The translations under genes were made by a program, and so were the position numbers. This document shows, one piece after another, positions 56,198-64,000 of a stretch of DNA of 64,000 nucleotides; the stretch's first letter is position 1; each line of letters starts with the position of its first letter. The notes beneath the pieces are model-generated. The model did not search any database, had not been told where the DNA came from, and saw nothing but the letters and a program-made list of their open reading frames with translations. Source of the stretch: Commensalibacter papalotli (ex Servin-Garciduenas et al. 2014) (GTDB lineage: Bacteria; Pseudomonadota; Alphaproteobacteria; Acetobacterales; Acetobacteraceae); NCBI RefSeq assembly GCF_000527695.1, contig NZ_ATSX01000002.1, positions 310,001 through 374,000 of the forward strand, in the 5' to 3' direction.

Positions 56198-57829
56198 ATG
56201 ACAATCAAACAACATGATATGAGTCCCCGTATCAATATGGAGAAAAAGGACTTTGCAGGGCCAATTCGAACAGTAGTCCCTGTATATAATCATCATTTAC
56301 CTCCCTGTAACCATGCTTGTCCAGCTGGTGAGGATATTCAAGGATGGCTTTCATTAGCGCAAGCGGGCAAATTCCAAGCTGCTTGGGAACATATTCTGAT
56401 GAATAACCCAATGCCAGCAGTGCATGGACGTGCTTGTTACCATCCCTGTGAAGATTCATGTAATCGTGGTGATTTGGATGGTTCTATTACTATTCATGCT
56501 GTTGAGCGATTTTTGGGTGATATGGCGAATGCTAGCGGTTGGAAAGTCCCCGTTGCAGACAATCAAAATAGCAAAAAAATCTTGATTATCGGTGCGGGGC
56601 CGGGTGGTTTATCTGCAGCTTATCATTTGCGTCGTATGGGGCATGAAGTTGAAATCAGAGAAGCGTTTTCAATTCCTGGTGGAATGATGCAATACGGCAT
56701 TCCAGCTTATCGTTTACCTCGTGATATTTTAAAGCAAGATATAGATCGTATTGTCGAGATGGGCGTAAAGATTGTATGTAATCATCGTGTCAAAGATTTA
56801 GAGCAAGAAAAGAAAGGGGGGAATTTTGACGCAGTATTCCTTGGAATTGGTGCGGGCAAGCCTTCTTTGATTGATATTCCGACGCAAGAAGGGGCCCATG
56901 TATTATCAGCAGCTGAATTTTTACATGATGTCAGCGCAGGAAACCAACCTAAAGTTGGTGCAAATGTTTTGGTGTATGGGGCAGGCAACACCGCTATGGA
57001 TGCTGCACGTTCAGCTTTTCGTATGGGTGCCAAGACTGTTAAAATCATTTTCTTTTGGGATCGCCCTCATATGGAAGCACATGATTTTGAAATCGTTGAT
57101 GCGGATGCCGAGGGAACTCAATTTAAATGTATGAGTACCATTGCGTCCATTGAAAAAGATAAAGTTGTCTTGAGAAAAATGGTTGTTGGTGATACAGGTC
57201 GCCCAGAACCGACAGAAGAATTCGAAGACATGCCAATGGATACTGTGATTATGGCATTAGGACAAAGACCAGAAAGTAGCTTTCTTAGTAAGGTCTCTGG
57301 AATCGAATTAAATCCAGATGGAACGATTGTGGTTGGTAAAGATATGATGACGGGTGCCGAGGGTATTTTTGCTGGTGGTGATGCCATTCGTGGGCCACGC
57401 AGTGTAACCACTGCGGTAGGATTAGGGAAAAAGGCGGCTAGATTTATAAATGGTTGGTTAAGTGCGAACGCCTATCAAATTCCATCGAAAAATCCAATTT
57501 CATACTATAAAGATTTACACTTGCCTTTGTTAGCAGAAACACCACAAATCATTCAAAAAGAATTGCCTGTTGATGAACGGATTGGTTTCAAAGAAACGTT
57601 AATCGGCTTTTCAGAAAATGAAGCCGTGTATGAAGCACAACGATGCTTGTCTTGTGGGAATTGTTATGAGTGTGACAATTGCTTGGCAGCATGTCCAGAG
57701 CAAGCATTAACAAAATTAGGCCCAGGAAATGGGTATGAAGTCAATATGGATCGTTGCACAGGGTGTTCTGCTTGTTTTGAAACATGCCCATGTCAAGCAA
57801 TCGATATGGTTACAGAACAACGGGTATAA
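56198..57829 (+). CDS. FAD/NAD(P)-binding iron-sulfur oxidoreductase (GltD-like, ferredoxin domains)
   Basis: A 543-residue flavoprotein. The N-terminal DPD-domain-II-type region has iron-sulfur cysteines (CNHACPAGEDIQGW and CYHPCEDSCNRGDLDG). FAD site: ILIIGAGPGGLSAAYHLRRMG (about 125). NAD(P) site: VLVYGAGNTAMDAARSA (about 260). A C-terminal double [4Fe-4S] segment follows (CLSCGNCYECDNCLAACP and CTGCSACFETCPCQAID). The gene lies 19 bases before nifJ, so it probably shuttles electrons between ferredoxin reduced by pyruvate oxidation and NAD(P)H. This is family-context inference; the reaction direction is not known. GGAGG lies 7 bases before the ATG. Confidence 0.9.
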   Translation: MTIKQHDMSPRINMEKKDFAGPIRTVVPVYNHHLPPCNHACPAGEDIQGWLSLAQAGKFQAAWEHILMNNPMPAVHGRACYHPCEDSCNRGDLDGSITIHAVERFLGDMANASGWKVPVADNQNSKKILIIGAGPGGLSAAYHLRRMGHEVEIREAFSIPGGMMQYGIPAYRLPRDILKQDIDRIVEMGVKIVCNHRVKDLEQEKKGGNFDAVFLGIGAGKPSLIDIPTQEGAHVLSAAEFLHDVSAGNQPKVGANVLVYGAGNTAMDAARSAFRMGAKTVKIIFFWDRPHMEAHDFEIVDADAEGTQFKCMSTIASIEKDKVVLRKMVVGDTGRPEPTEEFEDMPMDTVIMALGQRPESSFLSKVSGIELNPDGTIVVGKDMMTGAEGIFAGGDAIRGPRSVTTAVGLGKKAARFINGWLSANAYQIPSKNPISYYKDLHLPLLAETPQIIQKELPVDERIGFKETLIGFSENEAVYEAQRCLSCGNCYECDNCLAACPEQALTKLGPGNGYEVNMDRCTGCSACFETCPCQAIDMVTEQRV

Positions 57830-57848
57830 GGTAAGGGATAATATATAA

Positions 57849-60800
57849 ATGTCTAAGACAATTATGGATGCGAATACAGCGGTTGCGCATATTGCCTATC
57901 GTGTTAATGAAGTTTGTGCAATTTTCCCAATTACCCCTTCGTCCCCGATGGCAGAGGATATTGATGATTGGGCTGCAAAAGGCAAAAAAAATATTTGGGG
58001 AAATATCCCATTCGTTCAACAAATGCAAAGTGAAGGCGGTGCTGCAGGGGCAGTTCACGGAGCTTTACAATCCGGTGCATTGACAACAACATTTACAGCG
58101 TCTCAAGGGCTGTTATTGATGTTGCCAAATATGTATAAAATTGCAGGTGAATTAACATCAACCGTTTTCCATGTTGCAGCACGTTCTATTGCGACTTCTG
58201 CTTTGTCGATTTTTGGTGACCATTCCGATGTGATGGCTGCAAGAATGACTGGTTTTGCGTTGCTTTGTTCTGATTCTGTTCAAGAAGCACATGATTTATC
58301 GTTAATTGTTCATGCAGCAACATTAAAAGCGCGTGTTCCGTTTATTCATTTCTTTGATGGTTTCAGAACTTCGCATGAGCTCAATACACTCGATATGATT
58401 TCTGATGACATCATCGAGAAAATGATTGATGATGATTTGGTTGCAGCCCACCGCGAACGCGCGCTAAGCCCTGAGAACCCTTTTATTCGTGGAACAGCAC
58501 ATAATCCAGATACATTCTTCCAAGCACGTGAAGCCGTTAATCCTTATTATAATAAAACGGCTGAAATTGTAGAAGAATATATGGCACGTTTTAAAAAATT
58601 AACGGGTCGTCATTATGATTTGGTTGAATATATCGGCGATCCAAATGCTGAATATGTTGTTGTATTGATGGGCTCGGCTGCGGAAACAGCTGAGCAAACT
58701 GTTGCAAAGTTACGTGAAAATGGAGAATCTGTTGGTATTTTAAAAATTCGCTTATACCGTCCATTTCCTGCACAGCAAGTATTGGCAGCTTTACCAAAGA
58801 CTGTAAAACGTATTGCTGTAATGGATCGTACCAAAGAATCTGGTGCAATTGGTGAACCTTTATATCTTGATATGATTGCGACCTTGGCAGAAGCAGTTGC
58901 CAGAGGAAATCGTGAACATTTACCATTAATTATAGGTGGACGTTATGGATTGTCATCTAAAGATTTCACCCCAGCGATGGTTAAAGCAGTTTACGATGAA
59001 TTAAAAGTCGAAAAACCGCGTCATGGTTTCACCGTTGGTATTAAAGATGATTTAACTTTTACAAGTTTGGATTATGATCCTGCATTTAATATTGAGAAAT
59101 CAGATACAAAACGTGCAATGTTCTTTGGACTAGGCTCAGACGGGACTGTTGGTGCGAATAAGAATAGTGTTAAAATTATTTCTGAAGATGTAGGACAATA
59201 TGCCCAAGGGTATTTTGTTTATGATTCTCGTAAAGCAGGAGCGCAAACAGTTTCTCATTTACGTTTTGGTCATGAACCAATCAAAGCAGCGTATTTGGTA
59301 CAGCAGGCTGATTTTGTAGGGTGTCATCAATTTCATTTCTTATATCGTCAAGATATTTTGGAAAATGCTGCGGACAATGGCACATTTTTATTGAATTCTC
59401 ATTATAGTGCAGAGGAAGTCTGGCAACATTTACCACGCTTAACACAACAGCGTATTATTGAGAAAAAATTAAAATTCTTTGTTGTGGATGCTTCTAAAGT
59501 TGCTCAAGAAGTTGGTCTTGGGATGCGGACAAATACGATCCTGCAAACCTGTTTCTTCGCGATTTCTGGTGTGCTGCCTCGTGATGAAGCGATTGATTAT
59601 ATTAAAAAATCAATTCATAAAACCTATTCTGCCAAAGGTGATGCAGTGGTTCAAAAGAACTATAAGGCTGTTGATGCAGCTTGCGATCATTTATTTGAGG
59701 TCAAGGTCCCAGAATATGCATCCAGTAACTTAGCGCAAGAAAATCCAGTTCCAGCGAATGCCCCTAAATTTATCCATGATGTGATTGTACCCATGTTCTC
59801 TGGTCGTGGTGAAAGTTTGCCAGTCAGTCTTTTACCAGCTGATGGAACATTTCCTTCTGGAACTGCGGCATATGAAAAACGCAATATTTCTGACTTTGTC
59901 CCTGAATGGCGTGAAGATTTGTGTATTCAATGTGGTCAATGTGGATATGTTTGCCCTCATAGTGTGATCCGTGCAAAAACTTACGATAAAAAAGAATTAG
60001 AAAATGCACCAGAGGATTTTAAAACAGCTCCTGTAAATGCACGTGGATATCCAAATACAAACTTTACGTTGCAGTTTTATGTAGAGGATTGCACAGGCTG
60101 TACTTTATGTGTCAGTGTTTGTCCAGCAAGTAGCCCAACAGAACCTGATGTTCGTGCGATTAATATGACAGCAAAAGAAACTTTGTTAGATCGTGAAAAG
60201 CGTAATTTAAATTTCTTTAATACCCTTCCAGTGAATGATCGCAGCAAGATTAATTTCTCTAACGTTCGTGGTGTGCAGTTCCTTGAACCGTTATTTGAGT
60301 TCTCTGGTGCTTGTGCAGGATGTGGTGAAACTCCTTATTTAAAAGTATTAACTCAATTATTTGGTGATCGTTTACAAGTCGCAAATGCAACAGGGTGTTC
60401 TTCTATTTATGGTGGAAACATGCCTGTCACTCCGTGGGCGATGAATAAAGAAGGAAAAGGACCAGCTTGGTCTAATTCACTTTATGAAGATAATGCTGAA
60501 TTTGGATTAGGCTTTAGGGTAGCTGCGGATAAGCAATTGGAGGTTGCTTCCAATTTATTATTGAAAATAAAAGATGTTGTGGGAGAAGAGTTGGTTAATG
60601 CTATTCTTACATCTAATCAAGTTCATGAATCAGAAATCAGAGCACAACGTTTACGTGTAGGAGAGTTGAAAACAAGATTAGCTCAGATTAATGATAAAAA
60701 TGCTAAACGCTTATTGACATTAGCCGATCATTTTATCCGCCGTAGTATTTGGATTGTTGGTGGTGATGGTTGGGCTTATGATATTGGGTATGGCGGTTTA

Positions 60801-61427
60801 GATCATGTGCTTGCCTCTGGTCAGAATGTAAATATCTTGGTGATGGATACAGAAATGTATTCCAATACTGGAGGACAAGCTTCAAAGGCTTCTCCATTTG
60901 GTTCAGTCGCTAAATTTGCATCTGCGGGTAAAGAAACTGTTCGTAAAGACTTGGCTCTGATGGCAATGACTTATGATAATGTCTATGTAGCCCAAGTTGC
61001 AATGGGTGCAAGCCCTCAGCACACATTAGATGTATTCCGTCAAGCAGAGGCATATGATGGTCCATCGTTGATTGTTGCGTACAGCCATTGTATTGGTCAA
61101 GGATTGGATATGCGTCAAGGGTTGGTGCAACAAGGGTTGGCTACAGATTCTGGATATTGGCCTTTGTTTAGATTTGATCCAATGATGCGTAAAATTGGTA
61201 AAAATCCATTCCAACTTGATTCTCCGAAACCTTCTATTCCATTAAAACAATATGCTGGAAATGAAATTCGTTATCGTAACTTGGCACGAGTACGTCCAAA
61301 CGAGGCAGAGGAAATAATGGATATGGCGCAACAAGCTGTATTACGTAAATACAAACAATATGAAGCGCTTGCAGCTATTGAAGGTAGCGAAGCCAATCCC
61401 GTTGTTTTTGGACTTAAAACACGTTAA
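57849..61427 (+). CDS. nifJ: Pyruvate:ferredoxin (flavodoxin) oxidoreductase, single chain
   Basis: Oxidises pyruvate with CoA to acetyl-CoA and CO2, reducing ferredoxin or flavodoxin. The 1192-residue chain carries all expected domains in order: N-terminal PYR domain (AIFPITPSSPMAEDIDDWA and FTASQGLLLMLPNMYKIAGE), domain II/CoA region, a linker region, and a 2[4Fe-4S] ferredoxin domain (CIQCGQCGYVCPHS near 691, CTGCTLCVSVCPASSP near 747). The TPP domain follows, with the third cluster (CAGCGETPYLK near 820, NATGCSSIYGG), GDGWAYDIGYGGLDHVLASG and TEMYSNTGGQASK. The family is oxygen-sensitive as a rule. It is paired with the preceding flavoprotein gene. Confidence 0.95.
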   Translation: MSKTIMDANTAVAHIAYRVNEVCAIFPITPSSPMAEDIDDWAAKGKKNIWGNIPFVQQMQSEGGAAGAVHGALQSGALTTTFTASQGLLLMLPNMYKIAGELTSTVFHVAARSIATSALSIFGDHSDVMAARMTGFALLCSDSVQEAHDLSLIVHAATLKARVPFIHFFDGFRTSHELNTLDMISDDIIEKMIDDDLVAAHRERALSPENPFIRGTAHNPDTFFQAREAVNPYYNKTAEIVEEYMARFKKLTGRHYDLVEYIGDPNAEYVVVLMGSAAETAEQTVAKLRENGESVGILKIRLYRPFPAQQVLAALPKTVKRIAVMDRTKESGAIGEPLYLDMIATLAEAVARGNREHLPLIIGGRYGLSSKDFTPAMVKAVYDELKVEKPRHGFTVGIKDDLTFTSLDYDPAFNIEKSDTKRAMFFGLGSDGTVGANKNSVKIISEDVGQYAQGYFVYDSRKAGAQTVSHLRFGHEPIKAAYLVQQADFVGCHQFHFLYRQDILENAADNGTFLLNSHYSAEEVWQHLPRLTQQRIIEKKLKFFVVDASKVAQEVGLGMRTNTILQTCFFAISGVLPRDEAIDYIKKSIHKTYSAKGDAVVQKNYKAVDAACDHLFEVKVPEYASSNLAQENPVPANAPKFIHDVIVPMFSGRGESLPVSLLPADGTFPSGTAAYEKRNISDFVPEWREDLCIQCGQCGYVCPHSVIRAKTYDKKELENAPEDFKTAPVNARGYPNTNFTLQFYVEDCTGCTLCVSVCPASSPTEPDVRAINMTAKETLLDREKRNLNFFNTLPVNDRSKINFSNVRGVQFLEPLFEFSGACAGCGETPYLKVLTQLFGDRLQVANATGCSSIYGGNMPVTPWAMNKEGKGPAWSNSLYEDNAEFGLGFRVAADKQLEVASNLLLKIKDVVGEELVNAILTSNQVHESEIRAQRLRVGELKTRLAQINDKNAKRLLTLADHFIRRSIWIVGGDGWAYDIGYGGLDHVLASGQNVNILVMDTEMYSNTGGQASKASPFGSVAKFASAGKETVRKDLALMAMTYDNVYVAQVAMGASPQHTLDVFRQAEAYDGPSLIVAYSHCIGQGLDMRQGLVQQGLATDSGYWPLFRFDPMMRKIGKNPFQLDSPKPSIPLKQYAGNEIRYRNLARVRPNEAEEIMDMAQQAVLRKYKQYEALAAIEGSEANPVVFGLKTR

Positions 61428-61444
61428 CTTTTTTATTAAATTTT

Positions 61445-61478
61445 AGCGCTCTCATATCTATAGATATTGAGAGCGTTT
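61445..61478 (+). terminator. Terminator of nifJ operon
   Basis: CGCTCTCA (61447-61454) pairs with TGAGAGCG (61468-61475), with a further inner TATCTA/TAGATA stem, followed by a short T run. Twenty bases after the nifJ stop. Confidence 0.8.
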
Positions 61479-61562
61479 ATGTGTTTATTAATATATTTTG
61501 GTTTTGAGGATATTGATATAAGATAGTTTAGGCAGATAAAATAGCAGAAAGAAATTAAAGAG

Positions 61563-62678
61563 ATGATTATATATCATTTAACAATTGCAGCCCCATTCGG
61601 AGCAAATTTAAATATTTTAAAACAGCAATCAATTGATAACGGTTTTCAGTTTATAAATATATCAGGGAATTATCAGAGAGGTAAGGTTGGAGTTTGTCAA
61701 AAAATTGCTATAACACAAGCTTTTTTAAACAATGATTATCTGCATGAAGATTCAATTGTTCTGTTTACAGATGGTTATGATGTAAATATTAATGATCACT
61801 ATAGTGTAATTTTAAATAAATTTTTGTCATATGAATGCGATATGATGTTTAATGTTGATAAAAATTTTTGGCCTCCTGTAAAAATATCTGGTGTAATTGG
61901 TACAGTAGATAGAAATGATATTCTAGAATTTTTTAAGCAAAAAACAGATACTCCGAATAAATATCTAAATAGTGGTGTTTATATGGGATATGTTGGTAGC
62001 CTTCGTAAAATGATTAATTTTTGTTATGAGGCATCTCAGAAAACAGGTAGATTAGATGACCAGGAACTTATGCAGTATTTTGCTTACGAAAATCAAGATG
62101 TGAATATTAAATTAGATTATTATGATGAGCTATTTTCTGCCTTTAATTATTCTGTTGATGACTTTTCTTACGACGGGATGATATTAAAAAACCATCATTA
62201 CGGTACAAAGCCGTCTGTTTGGCATGGAAATGGTGATAAATCAGCAATTGTTGGGTTTAATAACATTGCAAAGATTAACAGAGATGGAAATCTACCACGT
62301 TATTTATCTTGTATACAAGAAAATGGTAAATTCTTAGCGTATCCTCATGGTGGAAAGTTTGTTTTTACAGATAAAATTAATGATGATTTATGTTTTGTTA
62401 TACAAAACGGGCAAAAAACCAAGATGTGTTTATTGACAAGTAAGGGATATATTCTTTCTTTTCATCCTGACAACTCTTATTATCCCAAAAATTACATTAG
62501 AAATTGGGAGGCTCTCACTATTGATTCTGAGAATATAATTCAAACAAATCATAATGTCCCTTTAAAAGATATAGTTGGTAATTGTGATTCTTTGGAGCTC
62601 ATAGATGTGCCTTTCCGAGTTATGATGCATGTAAATGATGCTCTTTTGGAAACTATTGTTAATATGGGATGGAGTTAA
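61563..62678 (+). CDS. PLOD-like glycosyltransferase with C-terminal beta-trefoil-like region
   Basis: A 371-residue protein. The N-terminal 240 residues resemble the glycosyltransferase domain of collagen lysyl hydroxylase/galactosyltransferase (PLOD) proteins and viral relatives. DGYDVNIN is the metal-binding acidic motif, NSGVYMGYVGSLRKMI the acceptor-side loop, LDDQELMQYFAY another acidic motif, and SVWHGNGDKS the histidine segment. The C-terminal 130 residues repeat phrases like ENGKFLAYPHGGKFVF and SKGYILSFHPDN, hinting at a beta-trefoil/fascin-like fold (my inference). No sugar gene neighbours are present. It has terminators on both sides and seems more AT-rich than nearby genes, so lateral transfer is possible. 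Confidence 0.75.
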   Translation: MIIYHLTIAAPFGANLNILKQQSIDNGFQFINISGNYQRGKVGVCQKIAITQAFLNNDYLHEDSIVLFTDGYDVNINDHYSVILNKFLSYECDMMFNVDKNFWPPVKISGVIGTVDRNDILEFFKQKTDTPNKYLNSGVYMGYVGSLRKMINFCYEASQKTGRLDDQELMQYFAYENQDVNIKLDYYDELFSAFNYSVDDFSYDGMILKNHHYGTKPSVWHGNGDKSAIVGFNNIAKINRDGNLPRYLSCIQENGKFLAYPHGGKFVFTDKINDDLCFVIQNGQKTKMCLLTSKGYILSFHPDNSYYPKNYIRNWEALTIDSENIIQTNHNVPLKDIVGNCDSLELIDVPFRVMMHVNDALLETIVNMGWS

Positions 62679-62722
62679 TTTTACTTACAATTATATTTAT
62701 GTTGTTTTTTGTTACTAAAAGA

Positions 62723-62751
62723 TTGAGCATATAATTTATTGATATGCTTAA
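62723..62751 (+). terminator. Hairpin after the PLOD-like glycosyltransferase
   Basis: TTGAGCATAT (62723-62732) pairs with ATATGCTTAA (62742-62751) with one G-U. No clear T tract follows. Confidence 0.4.
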
Positions 62752-62784
62752 TAGTGATCTATTAAATATTGTTACAAGGAGAGT

Positions 62785-63633
62785 ATGTTGGGTAATTTAG
62801 ATAATCATAGAATTGATAAAAAACCGTCTAATAAAATTAAATTACTTGTTTCAGATATTGATGGAACGCTAATAACGGATGATAAAAGAATAACACCAGA
62901 AGCACTGACAGCAGTTCAAAAATTAAAAGAAGCAGGCATTCATTTATGTTTGGTCAGTAGCAGGCCGCCTCAAGGGATTCAAATGTTTTTTAAGGATTTG
63001 AATATTGTAACCCCTTTTGCTGCGTTAAATGGTGGCGAAATTATTGGGAATGATGGATCTGTTGCCTCTAGTATGGCTATGAAGACCCAGGATGCTGATG
63101 AGGTCTGTGAGTTATTACAAAAAAATGATGTTAAAGCATGGATTTTTGGGGGATTTGATTGGGTTGTTTTTGATAGGAATGATCCCTTTATTTCTCATGA
63201 AAAGGCTGTTGTTGGTGGTGATCCTGAAATTATTGATCATATTAGCCAATATAAAAATCGTATTGTTAAAATTGAGGGTGTTTCAAGTAATACAGCGTTA
63301 TTAGACAAATTGGCTGATCAAATTAATCAAAAATATCCTGACACGGTCAAAGCATTGCGCTCATCGGACCATTATTTAGATATTACCCATCCCAAAGCAA
63401 ACAAAGGATTTGCTGCGATTGAGTTAGGCAAACAATATGGAATTGATATTTCGGAAATTGCTTGTATCGGAGATATGGATAATGACATTCCTATGTTAGA
63501 GATCGCAGGTTTAGCAATTGCTATGGGGCAATCCAGCGAACGTGTTTATCGTCATGCACATTTTCAAACGAAAAGTAATGAAGACAATGGCTGGGCTTAT
63601 GCGGTAGAGAATTTTATTCTTCCCAGAGCCTAA
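62785..63633 (+). CDS. Cof-type HAD-IIB family sugar phosphatase
   Basis: A 282-residue HAD-superfamily hydrolase. Motif I is LLVSDIDGTLITDDK (nucleophile Asp), motif II is VSSRPPQGI, and the Cof-type cap follows (about 85-200). Motif III is HPKANKGFAAIELG and motif IV is CIGDMDNDIPMLEIAG. It probably dephosphorylates a sugar phosphate or FMN/PLP-like compound; specificity is not readable. The RBS AAGGAGAGT is very close to the ATG. It lies upstream of pgl on the same strand. Confidence 0.92.
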   Translation: MLGNLDNHRIDKKPSNKIKLLVSDIDGTLITDDKRITPEALTAVQKLKEAGIHLCLVSSRPPQGIQMFFKDLNIVTPFAALNGGEIIGNDGSVASSMAMKTQDADEVCELLQKNDVKAWIFGGFDWVVFDRNDPFISHEKAVVGGDPEIIDHISQYKNRIVKIEGVSSNTALLDKLADQINQKYPDTVKALRSSDHYLDITHPKANKGFAAIELGKQYGIDISEIACIGDMDNDIPMLEIAGLAIAMGQSSERVYRHAHFQTKSNEDNGWAYAVENFILPRA

Positions 63634-63718
63634 GGCGTCTTTATTCTATAGAATATCGTGTTAGATCTCGCTATGATAAAGTTTATTTAATCGTAAAAAT
63701 ATTTAAAAAGGACTGGTT

Positions 63719-64000
63719 ATGAATGATAAAATAGAAAATACAGGGGAAAAGGGTCATACTGCGCAGACAGGATATGTGCTTGTTTTATCCGATGCAACGG
63801 CTCAAGCTGATTACTTGGCCAGTTCTATTTTACATCATGCCGAAGAAAAACAAGATGGGCCCTTATGTATTGCATTATCAGGTGGTTCTACGCCTAAAAG
63901 ATTATATGAGTTATTAGGTAGCTCTGAATATGCAGACCGGATGCCATGGCATAAAATTCATTTGTTTTTCGGAGATGAAAGAATGGTTCCCCATACAGAT
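63719..64000 (+). CDS. pgl: 6-phosphogluconolactonase, N-terminal part (cut by window edge)
   Basis: The first 94 codons of a gene running off the window. The sequence GGSTPKRLYELLGSSEYADR and HKIHLFFGDERMVPH are hallmarks of the DevB/Pgl glucosamine-6-phosphate isomerase-like fold. It hydrolyses 6-phosphogluconolactone in the oxidative pentose phosphate pathway, fitting the nearby gnd, tkt and tal. AAAAAGGACTGGTT precedes the ATG at good spacing. Confidence 0.88.
   Translation, partial: MNDKIENTGEKGHTAQTGYVLVLSDATAQADYLASSILHHAEEKQDGPLCIALSGGSTPKRLYELLGSSEYADRMPWHKIHLFFGDERMVPHTD

Noticed and set aside
58591-58926. Minus-strand open frame of 111 codons
   Set aside because: Antisense shadow of nifJ; low-complexity His/Gln-rich sequence typical of a reverse frame.
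1-64000. tRNA, rRNA, CRISPR array, insertion sequence or phage gene
   Set aside because: None recognised on reading; no direct-repeat/spacer pattern, no transposase or integrase motif.

Overview
The window is a gene-dense, AT-rich (by eye well under 45% GC) chromosomal stretch of a Gram-negative alphaproteobacterium. Gene content points to an acetic acid bacterium (Acetobacteraceae). Signs of this are a tkt / transaldolase / glucose-6-phosphate isomerase / 6-phosphogluconate dehydrogenase block, aroQ-accB-accC, metX-metW, heme A synthase and several polyol dehydrogenases with ribitol-permease-type transporters. The low GC fits an insect-associated AT-rich genus such as Commensalibacter. That genus name is inferred from content, not from a search. 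No rRNA, tRNA, CRISPR array, transposase or phage gene was seen.

Layout. 0.2-6.1 kb: a tripartite RND efflux operon (membrane fusion lipoprotein, pump, outer membrane factor) closed by a strong terminator. 6.4-13.2 kb: SulP transporter, metX-metW, two secreted proteins of unknown function, a YihY/BrkB membrane protein and RlpA. 13.5-19.5 kb: aroQ-accB-accC, apt, an SDR, a sirtuin plus a uracil-DNA-glycosylase-family gene, and MarC. 19.6-28.6 kb: a DUF3772/MscS channel, an MFS exporter, YigZ, TldD, heme A synthase, a VTT-domain protein and a glutathione S-transferase. 28.6-32.2 kb: envelope polysaccharide genes (GT61 transferase, MBOAT O-acyltransferase and an SGNH-like partner), then thiM, an SDR, an HrgA-like protein and a universal stress protein.

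35.9-46.9 kb is the most distinctive region, a polyol island. It has two RbtT-type permeases, a xylitol/sorbitol-type dehydrogenase, an RpiB-family isomerase, an erythritol/L-threitol-dehydrogenase-like enzyme, a GolD/DthD-type SDR, separate DhaK and DhaL kinase subunits without DhaM, and an OprB-type porin next door. Together these can be read as a complete route: uptake of a C4 polyol, oxidation to erythrulose, phosphorylation, and isomerisation to D-erythrose 4-phosphate. The tkt-tal-pgi-gnd block 4 kb further on could consume that product. No transcription regulator is present, but repeated operator-like palindromes lie at the divergent rpiB/dehydrogenase promoter. An unreported 40-codon gene with an ideal ribosome binding site sits in the same island.

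47-64 kb: hisC, an ankyrin protein, then the pentose phosphate block (tkt, tal, pgi, gnd, and pgl cut by the window edge). This block is interrupted by an iron-sulfur flavoprotein plus a full-length pyruvate:ferredoxin oxidoreductase, unusual in an otherwise aerobic-looking genome. It is also interrupted by an orphan glycosyltransferase of the collagen-lysyl-hydroxylase type and a Cof-type HAD phosphatase.
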